From CAYMGQ01 sp964390055 (GTDB taxonomy: Bacteria > Bacillota > Clostridia > Peptostreptococcales > Natronincolaceae): 64,000 nucleotides of DNA. A program made the translations under genes and the position numbers. The stretch lies in contig CAYMGQ010000005.1 of the NCBI GenBank assembly GCA_964390055.1, forward strand, positions 1-64,000, given 5' to 3'. The notes beneath the pieces are model-generated. The model saw only the letters and a program-made list of their open reading frames with translations, was not told the origin of the DNA and ran no database searches. This document shows, piece after piece, positions 1 through 9,200 of this stretch (position 1 is the stretch's first letter; every line of letters starts with the position of its first letter).

Positions 1-11
1 CTATGGCTACG

Positions 12-40
12 ATTATACCACCTCGTTGTAAGCAGGTCAA
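12..40 (-). promoter_or_regulatory. sigma-A-type promoter firing off the left edge
   Basis: On the minus strand TTGACC (40-35) and TATAAT (17-12) are separated by 17 bp, close to the vegetative consensus. It points out of the window, so the gene it serves is not visible. It lies downstream of pyrG and probably starts the next transcription unit. An inverted repeat ACCACCT (17-23) / AGGTGGT (48-54) brackets the -35 region and could be an operator, but that is only a suggestion. No pyrG terminator was recognised in the first 145 bases. Confidence 0.55.
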
Positions 41-145
41 CTTTTGTAGGTGGTTTGTAACACAAATGTAAAGTAATGACTTTTTATTTCCTAGCTGCTA
101 AAATCATTATACACATAATGTGGTTGAAATACTATTACAGGGATG

Positions 146-1777
146 TTACATTTTATTATCATTTGGTTGACATGGGCTAGCATGGGATATTGCCGCCTTG
201 ATAAAGCTCCTATATAAAGGATGGGGTTTTGTAGGCCTTGATTTAAACTCTGGGTGGAATTGGACCCCTACAAACCAAGGATGGTCCTTTAGTTCTATTA
301 TTTCCACCAGTCTTTCATCAGGGGAGATTCCGCTGATGATTAGGCCCGCCTCTGTTAGCAAGTCCCTATATTCATTATTATATTCATACCTGTGACGGTG
401 TCTTTCATATACTAGGTCTTCCCCGTAGGCTTCTCTTACCCTGGTATTGTTTTTTACCTTGCAGGGATATAGGCCTAGCCTCATGGGCCCCCGCCTATCG
501 TCAAAGTCTTTTTGGTTGGCCATCAGGTGGATGACTGGATTTGTGGTATCGGGGTTGATTTTTGCACTATGGGCATCTGCCAATCCCGCTACATTTCTAG
601 CAAACTCCACCACTGCCAGGTGCATACCCAGGCAAATGCCAAATAGGGGGACTTTATTCTCCCTGGCATATTTGATGGCGGCGATTTTTCCTTCCATGCC
701 CTCCTCACCAAAGCCTCCTGGGATTAATATTCCCTTGGCTGACTTTAGGGCATCTTTTACATTGCCTTCATTTATATCCCGGGATTGTATCCAATCAATT
801 TCTACCTTTACATTATTATGAATTCCCGCATGGGTTAATGCCTCTGAAACAGAAATGTAGGCATCTCTTAATTCTACAAACTTTCCTACCAGGGCGATTT
901 TTATTTTCTTTTTGAGGTTTTTATCCTTTTCTACTACCTCTATCCACTGGGACAGGTCTTCCTCCTGGGCTGGTAGGTTGAGTTTTCTTATGGCTATTTC
1001 GTCCAGTTTTTCTTCCTTTAATAGTAGTGCCACCTCGTATAGGCTTTTGGCATCCATGTTTTCTACTACATTACTTGGTTCTAGGTTGCAAAAGAGGCCT
1101 ATTTTATCCTTCATTTCTTGGGATATATGCCTTTCTGTCCGGCATACTACTACATCAGGTTGGATACCGATGCTCCTTAGTTCCTTTACGCTATGTTGGG
1201 TGGGCTTGGTTTTTAGTTCTCCTGCCTTGCCCAAGTAGGGGACAAGGGTTACATGGATATACATAACATTTTCCCTGCCCACTTCGTATTTTACCTGGCG
1301 GATTGCCTCTAGGAAGGGGAGGCTTTCTATATCGCCTACTGTACCCCCTACCTCTGTAATGACTACATCAAAATTACCGTCCCGACCCACCCGGTATATT
1401 CTTTCTTTAATTTCGTTAGTAATATGGGGGATTACCTGGACAGTTCGTCCGTTATAGTCTCCCATTCGTTCCTTGTTTATAACGGTGGAGTAGACTTTTC
1501 CTGATGTTACGCTACTATATTTAGTTAGGTTTATATCGATAAAGCGTTCGTAGTGGCCCAGGTCCAAATCCGTTTCGGCCCCATCTTCGGTCACAAAGAC
1601 TTCCCCGTGCTGGTAGGGGCTCATGGTTCCTGGGTCTATATTAAGATAGGGGTCTAACTTTTGTAGGGTAACTTTTAATCCTCTGCTTTTGAGTAATCTC
1701 CCAAGGGAGGCAGCAGTAATGCCCTTGCCCAGGGAGGAGACTACGCCTCCTGTGATGAATATATATTTTATTGACAT
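146..1777 (-). CDS. pyrG: CTP synthase
   Basis: CTP synthase makes CTP from UTP, ATP and glutamine, the last step of de novo pyrimidine nucleotide synthesis, in the cytosol. The N-terminal synthetase domain opens with the P-loop-like ITGGVVSSLGKGI. The C-terminal half is a class I glutamine amidotransferase with the nucleophile elbow GICLGMH near residue 380 and a late HPEF. Length 543 is normal for the family. I start at the ATG at 1777 because AAAGGAAG lies 7 nt upstream; an in-frame TTG at 1798 would add seven residues but would put that ribosome site inside the gene. It follows the surface-protein operon on the same strand but has its own promoter and leader (1882-1911 and 1803-1876), so it is probably regulated separately. 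Confidence 0.97.
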   Translation of the reverse strand: MSIKYIFITGGVVSSLGKGITAASLGRLLKSRGLKVTLQKLDPYLNIDPGTMSPYQHGEVFVTEDGAETDLDLGHYERFIDINLTKYSSVTSGKVYSTVINKERMGDYNGRTVQVIPHITNEIKERIYRVGRDGNFDVVITEVGGTVGDIESLPFLEAIRQVKYEVGRENVMYIHVTLVPYLGKAGELKTKPTQHSVKELRSIGIQPDVVVCRTERHISQEMKDKIGLFCNLEPSNVVENMDAKSLYEVALLLKEEKLDEIAIRKLNLPAQEEDLSQWIEVVEKDKNLKKKIKIALVGKFVELRDAYISVSEALTHAGIHNNVKVEIDWIQSRDINEGNVKDALKSAKGILIPGGFGEEGMEGKIAAIKYARENKVPLFGICLGMHLAVVEFARNVAGLADAHSAKINPDTTNPVIHLMANQKDFDDRRGPMRLGLYPCKVKNNTRVREAYGEDLVYERHRHRYEYNNEYRDLLTEAGLIISGISPDERLVEIIELKDHPWFVGVQFHPEFKSRPTKPHPLYRSFIKAAISHASPCQPNDNKM

Positions 1778-1802
1778 GGATAACTTCCTTTCATTCAAAA
1801 CT

Positions 1803-1876
1803 CAAAGGGGGAAGGTATTTCTATCTTCCCCCCTTTAAAATGTCTATTTTTGTGGACATCTTATCTTATTTGTCCT
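1803..1876 (-). promoter_or_regulatory. pyrG leader with nested hairpins (possible attenuator)
   Basis: The roughly 100-nt leader between the pyrG promoter and start codon holds a short pairing GGACA/TGTCC near its 5' end. This overlaps an alternative pairing ATGTC/GACAT. A strong purine/pyrimidine hairpin at 1803-1838 follows, with arms AAGGGGGGAAGA and CCTTCCCCCTT and then a weak U-rich tail. In B. subtilis pyrG is controlled by CTP-sensitive attenuation in its leader; the arrangement here is compatible with that, but the initiating GGGC of that system is not present. The hairpin could instead simply terminate the upstream SLH operon. Confidence 0.4.
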
Positions 1877-1881
1877 ATATC

Positions 1882-1911
1882 ATTATATCCTTATTTCTTA
1901 TTTTGTTTCAA
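1882..1911 (-). promoter_or_regulatory. sigma-A-type promoter of pyrG
   Basis: TTGAAA (1911-1906) and TATAAT (1887-1882) are separated by 18 bp on the minus strand, in the 127-145 nt gap between the SLH gene and pyrG. Transcription would start near 1875 and give a leader of about 100 nt. Confidence 0.65.
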
Positions 1912-1921
1912 GTTGCTTTTA

Positions 1922-3406
1922 TTAATAGTTAAGGATTCTTTCCCTATAGTCATATCTTATATCTCTTTGCAGGTAATTAATAAGGTTGGTGAGGATCTCT
2001 GCTGTCTCAGCCTTGGTCAAGGCCCTCCCTGGTTGGAAGTAGCCTCCACTATTCCCCTCTACTAGTCTTAGTTCTCTGGCAAGATAGACGGCATCCCTGG
2101 CCCATAGGGGTATGGATAGGTCATCATTATAGCCAGTAGAATACTGTTGGATGGGGGCCAGGTTTTCAAAACCAATGGCCTTGATAATGGCTACCGTTGC
2201 CTCTGCCTTGGTGATGCTATTGTTGGGCATGAAGTGGTCCTTGCCCACCCCCCTCATTATTCCCCTTTCAAAGATGGCCTCTATATAGGGTCGGTTGGCA
2301 TTGCCCCTAGGCACATCTACAAAGACGGGCTTGGGTTCTTCTCTGACAACAGTCCTCCGCCTGGTTGTTTCCTCTTCCTCCTGGCCTATATCCAAAATAA
2401 CTCCCAGGGCCCTGGCAAACTCTCCCCTGCTCATGGGTAGGGAGGGGCCAAAATTGCTTTTCTCTGGTGTTAGGGCCTCTAGGCTTGCCAGTAATAGGAT
2501 GTCTTCCTCGGCCCAGTGGCCGGAAATATCTCTCATCATGGGTATGGGTAGCCTCTTGTTAATGGGGTTGGTGTCTAGGGTAAAGCTACTTACTCCGGTA
2601 TTTCTACCCCTTAGAAGGTCTCCATCCTCTGATATACGGGGGAGGTTATAATTGTATTTTACTATGTTTTCTTCTATCTCTGTTAGGAGGTAGCCTCCCC
2701 TAAAGCTAATCTGGGTGGGGACATTTAGTTCATAGTGGTAGTCCTTGGTCCTATTATGGACTACATCCACCTCTACTGTCCCCTGCCAGCTTATTCTTTC
2801 TTCCCCATCTTCCTGGCTTTGGGTCCTCCTATCATAGTCAATGTAATGGACCAGGCTTTGGGTATGGGTTGCCCCCCAGTTGTGGTCATAGCCTACGCCT
2901 GTCCCCTGGGTATCTACCCTTACCTTACCCTCGTTCCGGTTGATGGTATAGGTTTTTCTTCCGTCCCAATTCCCAGCAAAGTAGCTAACTCCTGGCTTTT
3001 GGTGGAATACCTGGCCCAGGCTCCATGGGTATTGGGCTTCGGTGGTCTCGTAGCGGACCCCCTTGGCATTGACCGTTTCCCTGTATCTGTTTAATACTAG
3101 GGCCTCTTGTTTCTGGTCATGGCCGTTGGATATTTCTTCTTTTGTTAGGGTAACATTTCTAGTTAGGCTTACGCCCTCATCTATATTTGTAAGGTTTCTA
3201 TATGTATAGGTAATTCTGTCTCCCCTATCCCTGACTGTTACCAGCCCCTCCACCACCACAGGTTCCCCTGTGATAAAGATTACTTCCTTGTAGGTGGTTT
3301 GGTTTTGGATGCCTCCTTCATAGCCGGGTATTTCTAGGGCATGGCCCTGGAGGCTTGTGGATAGGAGGAGGATTGTCAATAGGATTAGGGCTATGGTTTT
3401 TTTCAT
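1922..3406 (-). CDS. SLH-domain surface protein (494 aa)
   Basis: This is an exported protein with a cleavable signal peptide (residues 1-23, KK followed by a leucine-rich core). The first 280 residues are rich in beta-prone, Tyr/Thr/Arg sequence that I do not recognise. Three S-layer homology repeats follow at roughly 285-335, 355-410 and 420-480, opening with DISGHWAEEDI, FVDVPRGNANRPYIEAI and YNDDLSIPLWARDAVYLA; the second and third carry the usual TKAEA or TKAET signature. SLH repeats bind secondary cell-wall polymer, so the protein should be non-covalently wall-anchored by its C-terminus. The ATG has AAGGAGGAAAT upstream. It is the last of three genes transcribed together, 18 bp after the 934-aa SLH protein. 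Function unknown. Confidence 0.85.
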   Translation of the reverse strand: MKKTIALILLTILLLSTSLQGHALEIPGYEGGIQNQTTYKEVIFITGEPVVVEGLVTVRDRGDRITYTYRNLTNIDEGVSLTRNVTLTKEEISNGHDQKQEALVLNRYRETVNAKGVRYETTEAQYPWSLGQVFHQKPGVSYFAGNWDGRKTYTINRNEGKVRVDTQGTGVGYDHNWGATHTQSLVHYIDYDRRTQSQEDGEERISWQGTVEVDVVHNRTKDYHYELNVPTQISFRGGYLLTEIEENIVKYNYNLPRISEDGDLLRGRNTGVSSFTLDTNPINKRLPIPMMRDISGHWAEEDILLLASLEALTPEKSNFGPSLPMSRGEFARALGVILDIGQEEEETTRRRTVVREEPKPVFVDVPRGNANRPYIEAIFERGIMRGVGKDHFMPNNSITKAEATVAIIKAIGFENLAPIQQYSTGYNDDLSIPLWARDAVYLARELRLVEGNSGGYFQPGRALTKAETAEILTNLINYLQRDIRYDYRERILNY

Positions 3407-3424
3407 TGGATTTCCTCCTTGTAT

Positions 3425-6229
3425 TTATTGTTCTACTATAATCACGTAGGCATCATCTCCCGTTGAGGAGTCCTTGCTCTTAACTGCATAAACCTTGGCT
3501 CTTCTCCTTATATTGTAGAGCTCATCTTTGCCTATTGGCTTATCATTGACAAGGATAACTGCCTTATCTGTGCTAATTGTCTCTTGGGTCCTGACATTTT
3601 CCCAACGTTTGTTTAAGGTGTTCCAATGTTTCAAGTTGGTTAAGGTAATGCTTTCATTGTCTATATTAACCTCAGCGACTTCTCCTATGGCACTATGCTC
3701 TATGTGGAGCCTTCCCCCCTCGTGGATATCAGCAGGGGTTAGGTTTAAGGCCAGGACTTCTTCATAGACATCTCCATCTACATGGGTTTCCTTGACTATG
3801 AAATATGCTCCCTTGCCAAAGTAGAATCTCTCTTCTATCCGTCTCCTGAGTTCCTCATCCTCTATATCTTGGGGGTCGATAAATCTGGTATCTATAAAGT
3901 AGGAAGGTTCAATTTCCTTGCCTAAATCACTGTCTAGAATAAGGGCATCCTCTGTTAGGGTCAACTTCCTTCTACCAGAAATTTCCTTCCATTGGTTGTC
4001 TTCTAGTCTTAGATAATCTAACCTATAGCCCAGGCGGCCTAGGTTAACTCCATAGTCATGGATGTCCTCCACGGTACCCCTATAAATAACTAGGCGGGTG
4101 GAGTCAATCCTCTCATCTAGGATTCCCGTATCCTCTATGGCTACAAAGGCGGCATTTCTTGCCCCCCTTGCCAGGTCTGCCACCATATTTATGGTTTGGT
4201 TTTTGCCTAGGTTCAAGGAGTCTACTAGACGGTTGTTCTTTATTACTATAGTCCCAGGATGGAAGTTAAAGTTGACATTATCCACTATCATCCTGCTACT
4301 GCCATATTGGATTTCGCTAATCCTACTCTCGTATAAGACTGTAGACCCTCCCTTAATTAGGGCCTTGGCAATCCTGGGAACTCCAAAGCTCCCCTCTACA
4401 GCAGCATAGACTTCCATATCTCTCCTGGTGGTTAGGTCTCTTAGGGTGATTTTTTGGGGTCCTTCGTAGAGTAGGTCTCCCTCGGCCTTAAGTTTAACCT
4501 GTTCCCTAGGATACCTTACCCACCTGCCCTGCTGGTAGTTGGAAATATTTTTCAAGATGATTTCTCTCTTTCTTTGGTCCACCTGTTCAATCTGCCCCCT
4601 GTAGACCCCTTCAATATGTCTTTCATGGTCCTCTACCCTAATGGTAGCTATATCTGGGCTATAAATATCGTTAAAGAAAAGAATTACCCTATCTCCGGTT
4701 TTCATCTCAAAGAGATTAGCAGGTCTTTCATTCCTTAGTAGCCTAGTTGCAGGGGTGATTTTATATTTTTCCCTCTTGCCATCTCTACTGATTTCTACTG
4801 TATTAGCATCTAGGAATAATATATCTCCCACCTTGGTCCTGCTTCCAGGATGTATGTAACCATGGCGGTCGGGGTCTTCATCCAGGTAGCCCTCTATCTT
4901 ATTAATCTTATCATTTATAATGTTGGCCTTTATCTCCATGCCGTATAATAGTTCCTCCAGCTTGTAGTCCTTGCCATTTATCTGGACTAGGGCTGTGGGC
5001 TGGACCTTTAGTATATGTCTTTTGTCTTGAAAATCCGATACAATAAGTTCCCGATTTTCTATATCAATGTTTTCAACAAAACCCCTTAAACTCAAGACCT
5101 GTCTGGTGTCAACAGCCCCGTAGACTACTTCTCCCTTATTATTAATATAGTAACGGAGCCAGTCTCCCTTGCTTAGGAGGTTTGATAGCCCTATCCTGCC
5201 TCCCTTTCTAAGGGGGAAGTCTTTCTCGGATGCTTGGGTAACTAGGAGGATTTTACTGTTATCATCATTTTCTATGGTGAATACCCTCTTGCCCTTGCTT
5301 TCGTGGGTTAGGTCCTCTATCTTAATAATTTCTCCCTCAAACTTTTCTAGTTCATGGCTTTCTAATAGGTCATCATGGATTTTGCTTAAAATCTGGGCCA
5401 TTTGCCCCCGGGTTAGGCTGCCCTTTGGGTTAAATCTAGTGGCTGAAACCCCGGACATAATATTTTCCTGCAAAACTGCCTCTACCAGGGGGACCTTGTC
5501 CACTTGGATTTGCCCTATATCGGTAAATTTATTGACCATTTTCATATCAGACCCATAGACCCCTTCTAGGCCCATGGTCCTTGCTAGCCAGGCTGCCACT
5601 TGTTGCCTAGGGGCTGGCCTATCCCAAGCTGTCCTTGTCTCTAGTTTGTCCCTTAGCTGGTTTTGTATGGTGGTCAATTCTGCCTGGGTTAAATCCCGTC
5701 TTTCATAGGCCCTCATCATATCTAGGACTGTGTCCTCTAGGGCCTCTATTTGTCTTACAGTCAAGTCTGTGATTTTATTTACTTCCTCGGGGCTTATAAT
5801 ATTGTTCTGTATGGCTGCCTGCAAATATCCCCGATTCCAATTGTCTGTTGTACTTAGGATTACTATATCCCTTACATTATCTGTGGCCTGGCCCTCTCCC
5901 AATCTTTGGGCCTCTTCCTGTAGGTCTAGGGCCTTTACTAGGGTAATTATTGCCTCCATATAGCTAATAGGCCTATTGGGTTGGAATTTCTGCTTGCCCA
6001 CCCCCTTCATTAGACCCAGGGCCGCCACTTCCTGGATGGCCCCTTGGGCCCAATGGCCCCCTATATCATTAAATCTTATGGTTTGGTATAGACTTCCTCC
6101 CTTGTCCATCCCCTGGAAGCTAGGATAGGGGCTTAGGCCTTCTATGGCAAAGGCCTGATAAGGAAATATTTGTATCATAAGCAGTATCAATATGAAAATA
6201 CTTAGTTTCTTTTTACAATCCTTCATCAA
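3425..6229 (-). CDS. SLH-domain surface protein (934 aa)
   Basis: This is an exported protein with a signal peptide (about residues 1-28, ending near AFA). SLH repeats lie at the N-terminal end this time: a clear one at about 50-100 (FNDIGGHWAQGAIQEV and the SYMEAI signature), a degenerate one at 115-225, and another at 235-290 (FTDIGQIQVDKVPLVEAV and the TRGQMA signature). The remaining 640 residues are a long, beta-rich, charged region built of short modules often ending in DRV, VYGAV or VYAAV. I do not recognise a catalytic motif in it. The anchor is N-terminal here and C-terminal in the next gene, so the two proteins would present opposite ends outward. It lies 22 bp after the IPT/TIG giant and is probably co-transcribed with it. 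Confidence 0.85.
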   Translation of the reverse strand: MMKDCKKKLSIFILILLMIQIFPYQAFAIEGLSPYPSFQGMDKGGSLYQTIRFNDIGGHWAQGAIQEVAALGLMKGVGKQKFQPNRPISYMEAIITLVKALDLQEEAQRLGEGQATDNVRDIVILSTTDNWNRGYLQAAIQNNIISPEEVNKITDLTVRQIEALEDTVLDMMRAYERRDLTQAELTTIQNQLRDKLETRTAWDRPAPRQQVAAWLARTMGLEGVYGSDMKMVNKFTDIGQIQVDKVPLVEAVLQENIMSGVSATRFNPKGSLTRGQMAQILSKIHDDLLESHELEKFEGEIIKIEDLTHESKGKRVFTIENDDNSKILLVTQASEKDFPLRKGGRIGLSNLLSKGDWLRYYINNKGEVVYGAVDTRQVLSLRGFVENIDIENRELIVSDFQDKRHILKVQPTALVQINGKDYKLEELLYGMEIKANIINDKINKIEGYLDEDPDRHGYIHPGSRTKVGDILFLDANTVEISRDGKREKYKITPATRLLRNERPANLFEMKTGDRVILFFNDIYSPDIATIRVEDHERHIEGVYRGQIEQVDQRKREIILKNISNYQQGRWVRYPREQVKLKAEGDLLYEGPQKITLRDLTTRRDMEVYAAVEGSFGVPRIAKALIKGGSTVLYESRISEIQYGSSRMIVDNVNFNFHPGTIVIKNNRLVDSLNLGKNQTINMVADLARGARNAAFVAIEDTGILDERIDSTRLVIYRGTVEDIHDYGVNLGRLGYRLDYLRLEDNQWKEISGRRKLTLTEDALILDSDLGKEIEPSYFIDTRFIDPQDIEDEELRRRIEERFYFGKGAYFIVKETHVDGDVYEEVLALNLTPADIHEGGRLHIEHSAIGEVAEVNIDNESITLTNLKHWNTLNKRWENVRTQETISTDKAVILVNDKPIGKDELYNIRRRAKVYAVKSKDSSTGDDAYVIIVEQ

Positions 6230-6251
6230 TCTCTTCCTTTCTTATTGAGGC

Positions 6252-9200
6252 CTATCTTCTCCTTGCCACTAATATATACTTGGCTGGCTCCCCTACTGTA
6301 GCCATTCCTCCCCTTCCTTGGGATTCAAAGCTATGGTTAGCGGGATTGTATTTGCCTATAAATAGGCTGTCCCTATCTATATTGGGGTAGGACCTAGCAT
6401 CAAGCCCCATTAATAAACTGCCTCCCCGTAGGAGTTGTCTAATCCCTGTAATGTTTGTTCCTACTTGTAATTCAAAATCTATATTATATATGGCTGAAGC
6501 CCTTTGATGGGTTCGGTCTATGGCTGAATACAAGCCCTCTGCCTGGCTTCCTGCCATTTTTTCAAAAACAACTCTGGCATAAGCATCTTCCCTATTACCA
6601 GCAGAACCCTGTATAACCTCCCTGGTATAGAGGTTCCTAGGATTGAAGGAAAAAGAAGTTTGTCCGTCAGTAATGGTAAGGGTCTTGTCTAGGCTAGGCA
6701 TTATGGAAACTGGTATAGCCACAATAAATTTATTTTGACCCCTATACTTACTTAGGGAAAAATCCAAAGTATAACTAGAGGCACTACTTGGTATTTGTTG
6801 AGTTCCTATGGTTTTTACCAGGGCTCCGTCTATCCTTTCCTCCTGGCCTTCTTTTTTAAGTTGGTCCTCTATCTTTTCTAGTTCTTCAAGTTTATCCTTA
6901 AGTTTCTCATCTTCCCTAGGGCTTAAAGTCCTAACAGTAACCTCGGCAAATTCCAGGGCACTTCCATAACGGTTGAGGGCCCTTACCATAAAGTCGTAGC
7001 GACTACTAGGCTCAAGTCCCTTAACTAAAAATTCTGCCCCCTCAGTATCTCCTAAAAAGCTATAGTTTCTATCCCTAGATTCCTTACCATAAATCTCATA
7101 TTTTTCTGCTGCATTTAGTAGGTCTGCCTCAGAATCTGACCATATGAGTTGTACAGTAGACTCATAGCCCGGGATAGCCTCTAGGACTAGGGGTTTGGTC
7201 GGAATAGGGATTTCATGCTTAAAGTCATCATATTCATCAGATATACCCCCATCAGGGTTTACGATTATAATCTTGCTATGGTCTAGGTCAAAGGCTTCTG
7301 GAAACCTAACCTTTATGGTTTCTTCATCTACTACATTGACATGGGTAGCTTCTACTCCTCCTACCACAGCTGTCTTTTTATTTATTCCATTTTCTACACC
7401 GCTAATCCCTGTCCCCATAACCTCCATGCCTGGCCCTATATTCTCTTCCCTGATTACCTCTCCACCAAGGATTACCTTGGCCCCTGACATAAACATTTTG
7501 CCTGTAATGGTTATTTCCGTTTCTGTATCATTGGTAAAGATTTTTGCAGGGTTAACGGAAAGAATCTTGGGCTCGCTAATGTAGGTAAAGCCGTCAGACC
7601 CTATGGCCCGGCCATAGTCATAGTTGACTACTTCTACTGCCTGGGTCCCTAGCTTGCCCCTAGGCACAGTGATTTCTAAATTGTTATAGTCTATATATTT
7701 TACATGGGACTGGGATACTGGGATACCTCCTACAAATACCCTGACTTCCTTTTTGCTCCCCAGGGAATCCTCGTCCTTAAATTCCTTTCCTTTAATTACT
7801 ACCTTGGTACCACCAGATACAGGCCCTATGTTAGGGTCCACTAGGCTGATTGAGGGACTGCTTCCCTCTACTATATATTGGAAATAATAGGGTCGCCTAC
7901 TGCTTCCTTCGGGTACCATATCTCCATAGGTTAGGCCACCATCTTCATTTGTTACTAAAATCCTTAGATACTGGCCTACTGTCCCACTAGCTGCTGGGGG
8001 TACGGTGATAATAAGTTCATCATCGCCTAGACTCCTGCTCCTTATTTCGGCCTCCCTATCCCCGATAAAGACCTTAACTCCTGCCCTAAAGTTCTTGCCC
8101 GTGATAATTAAGGGTGAACCCCCATCAGGTGACGACACTGCCAGGCTAATATCCTTGGCCATACCCTCTACGTCTACCACCTCTACATCTGTGGTAGGAA
8201 TTATTTCAGTAATTACCGGCGGTCTATAGGGGCTGGTGTAGGTATAGTCCCCTGATACATTGGTCCCGTCATGGTTATAAACCGTCAATTTTGTCCTGCC
8301 TACTGATACTCCAGGGGGTGTTACTAGGACAATTCTTTCCATCCCCTCTACTCTTTGGATAAAGGCTAATCTTCTAGTAACTATAAGTTCCTTGCCCTTT
8401 ATCTCTATTTTTATTTTTTCATCTGCTAAGTTTGCCTTGTCCTCTTCATCCCATTCCTGGGCAATTTCCTTCCAATCTATATCAATAAAGCCAAAATCGT
8501 CATCCGTAAGGTTAAGGCTGCCCAATAAGTTTTCCTCTGGATCTGCCTCATTAAAGGATTTATAATATACATTTATGTTATCTCCGCTGCCATAGGCATC
8601 ATAGTGGACAATAATGTCCCCCACCTTTACCCTGGCCTGGCCTGAGAGTATATCCTGTTTTCCCACATCATTATCAAAGGCCACATGGAGGCCTTTCTCC
8701 ACAAAGTCACCACCAATAATGGTTATTTCTGTTCCCCCTAAAACCGTTCCCTGGTTAGGAAGAATCCTGCTAATGGTGGGCCTCCTGCTTATATATTGAT
8801 ATCCATTCTTTAGTGTGGCTGTTGCCCCATCATAGTTAATGACAGTTACATCCACCCTGCCCTGTGGGTTTGCCGGGGTGTTTTCCACTACTAATAGGTC
8901 TGTTGTCTTTCTTCCTTCCTCCTTGTCAGTGGGAGATAGGACAAAGGTAACATCCTCTGGCTCTACCTTAATTCCTGCAAAATAGACATCAGGTTTCCAT
9001 TCATTTTCATCATATACTTCACCCACAACAGTCCTAAAGTTCTCTCCTGAGATTAGGACCCTGTCCCCTCCGGCTGTATTACCACTATTTGGGTTAATCT
9101 CTCTTATGCTGGGGGTGTAGCCTGGGTTTACATAGGTGTAGCCCTCGTATTTGGTATCAGCCCCACTATCAGGGTTTACTATTGTAACGGGTACTATGGC

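Noticed and set aside
198..1266. Plus-strand open frames of 65-124 codons opposite pyrG
   Set aside because: They lie entirely inside the highly conserved pyrG gene, have no ribosome sites and look like codon shadows.
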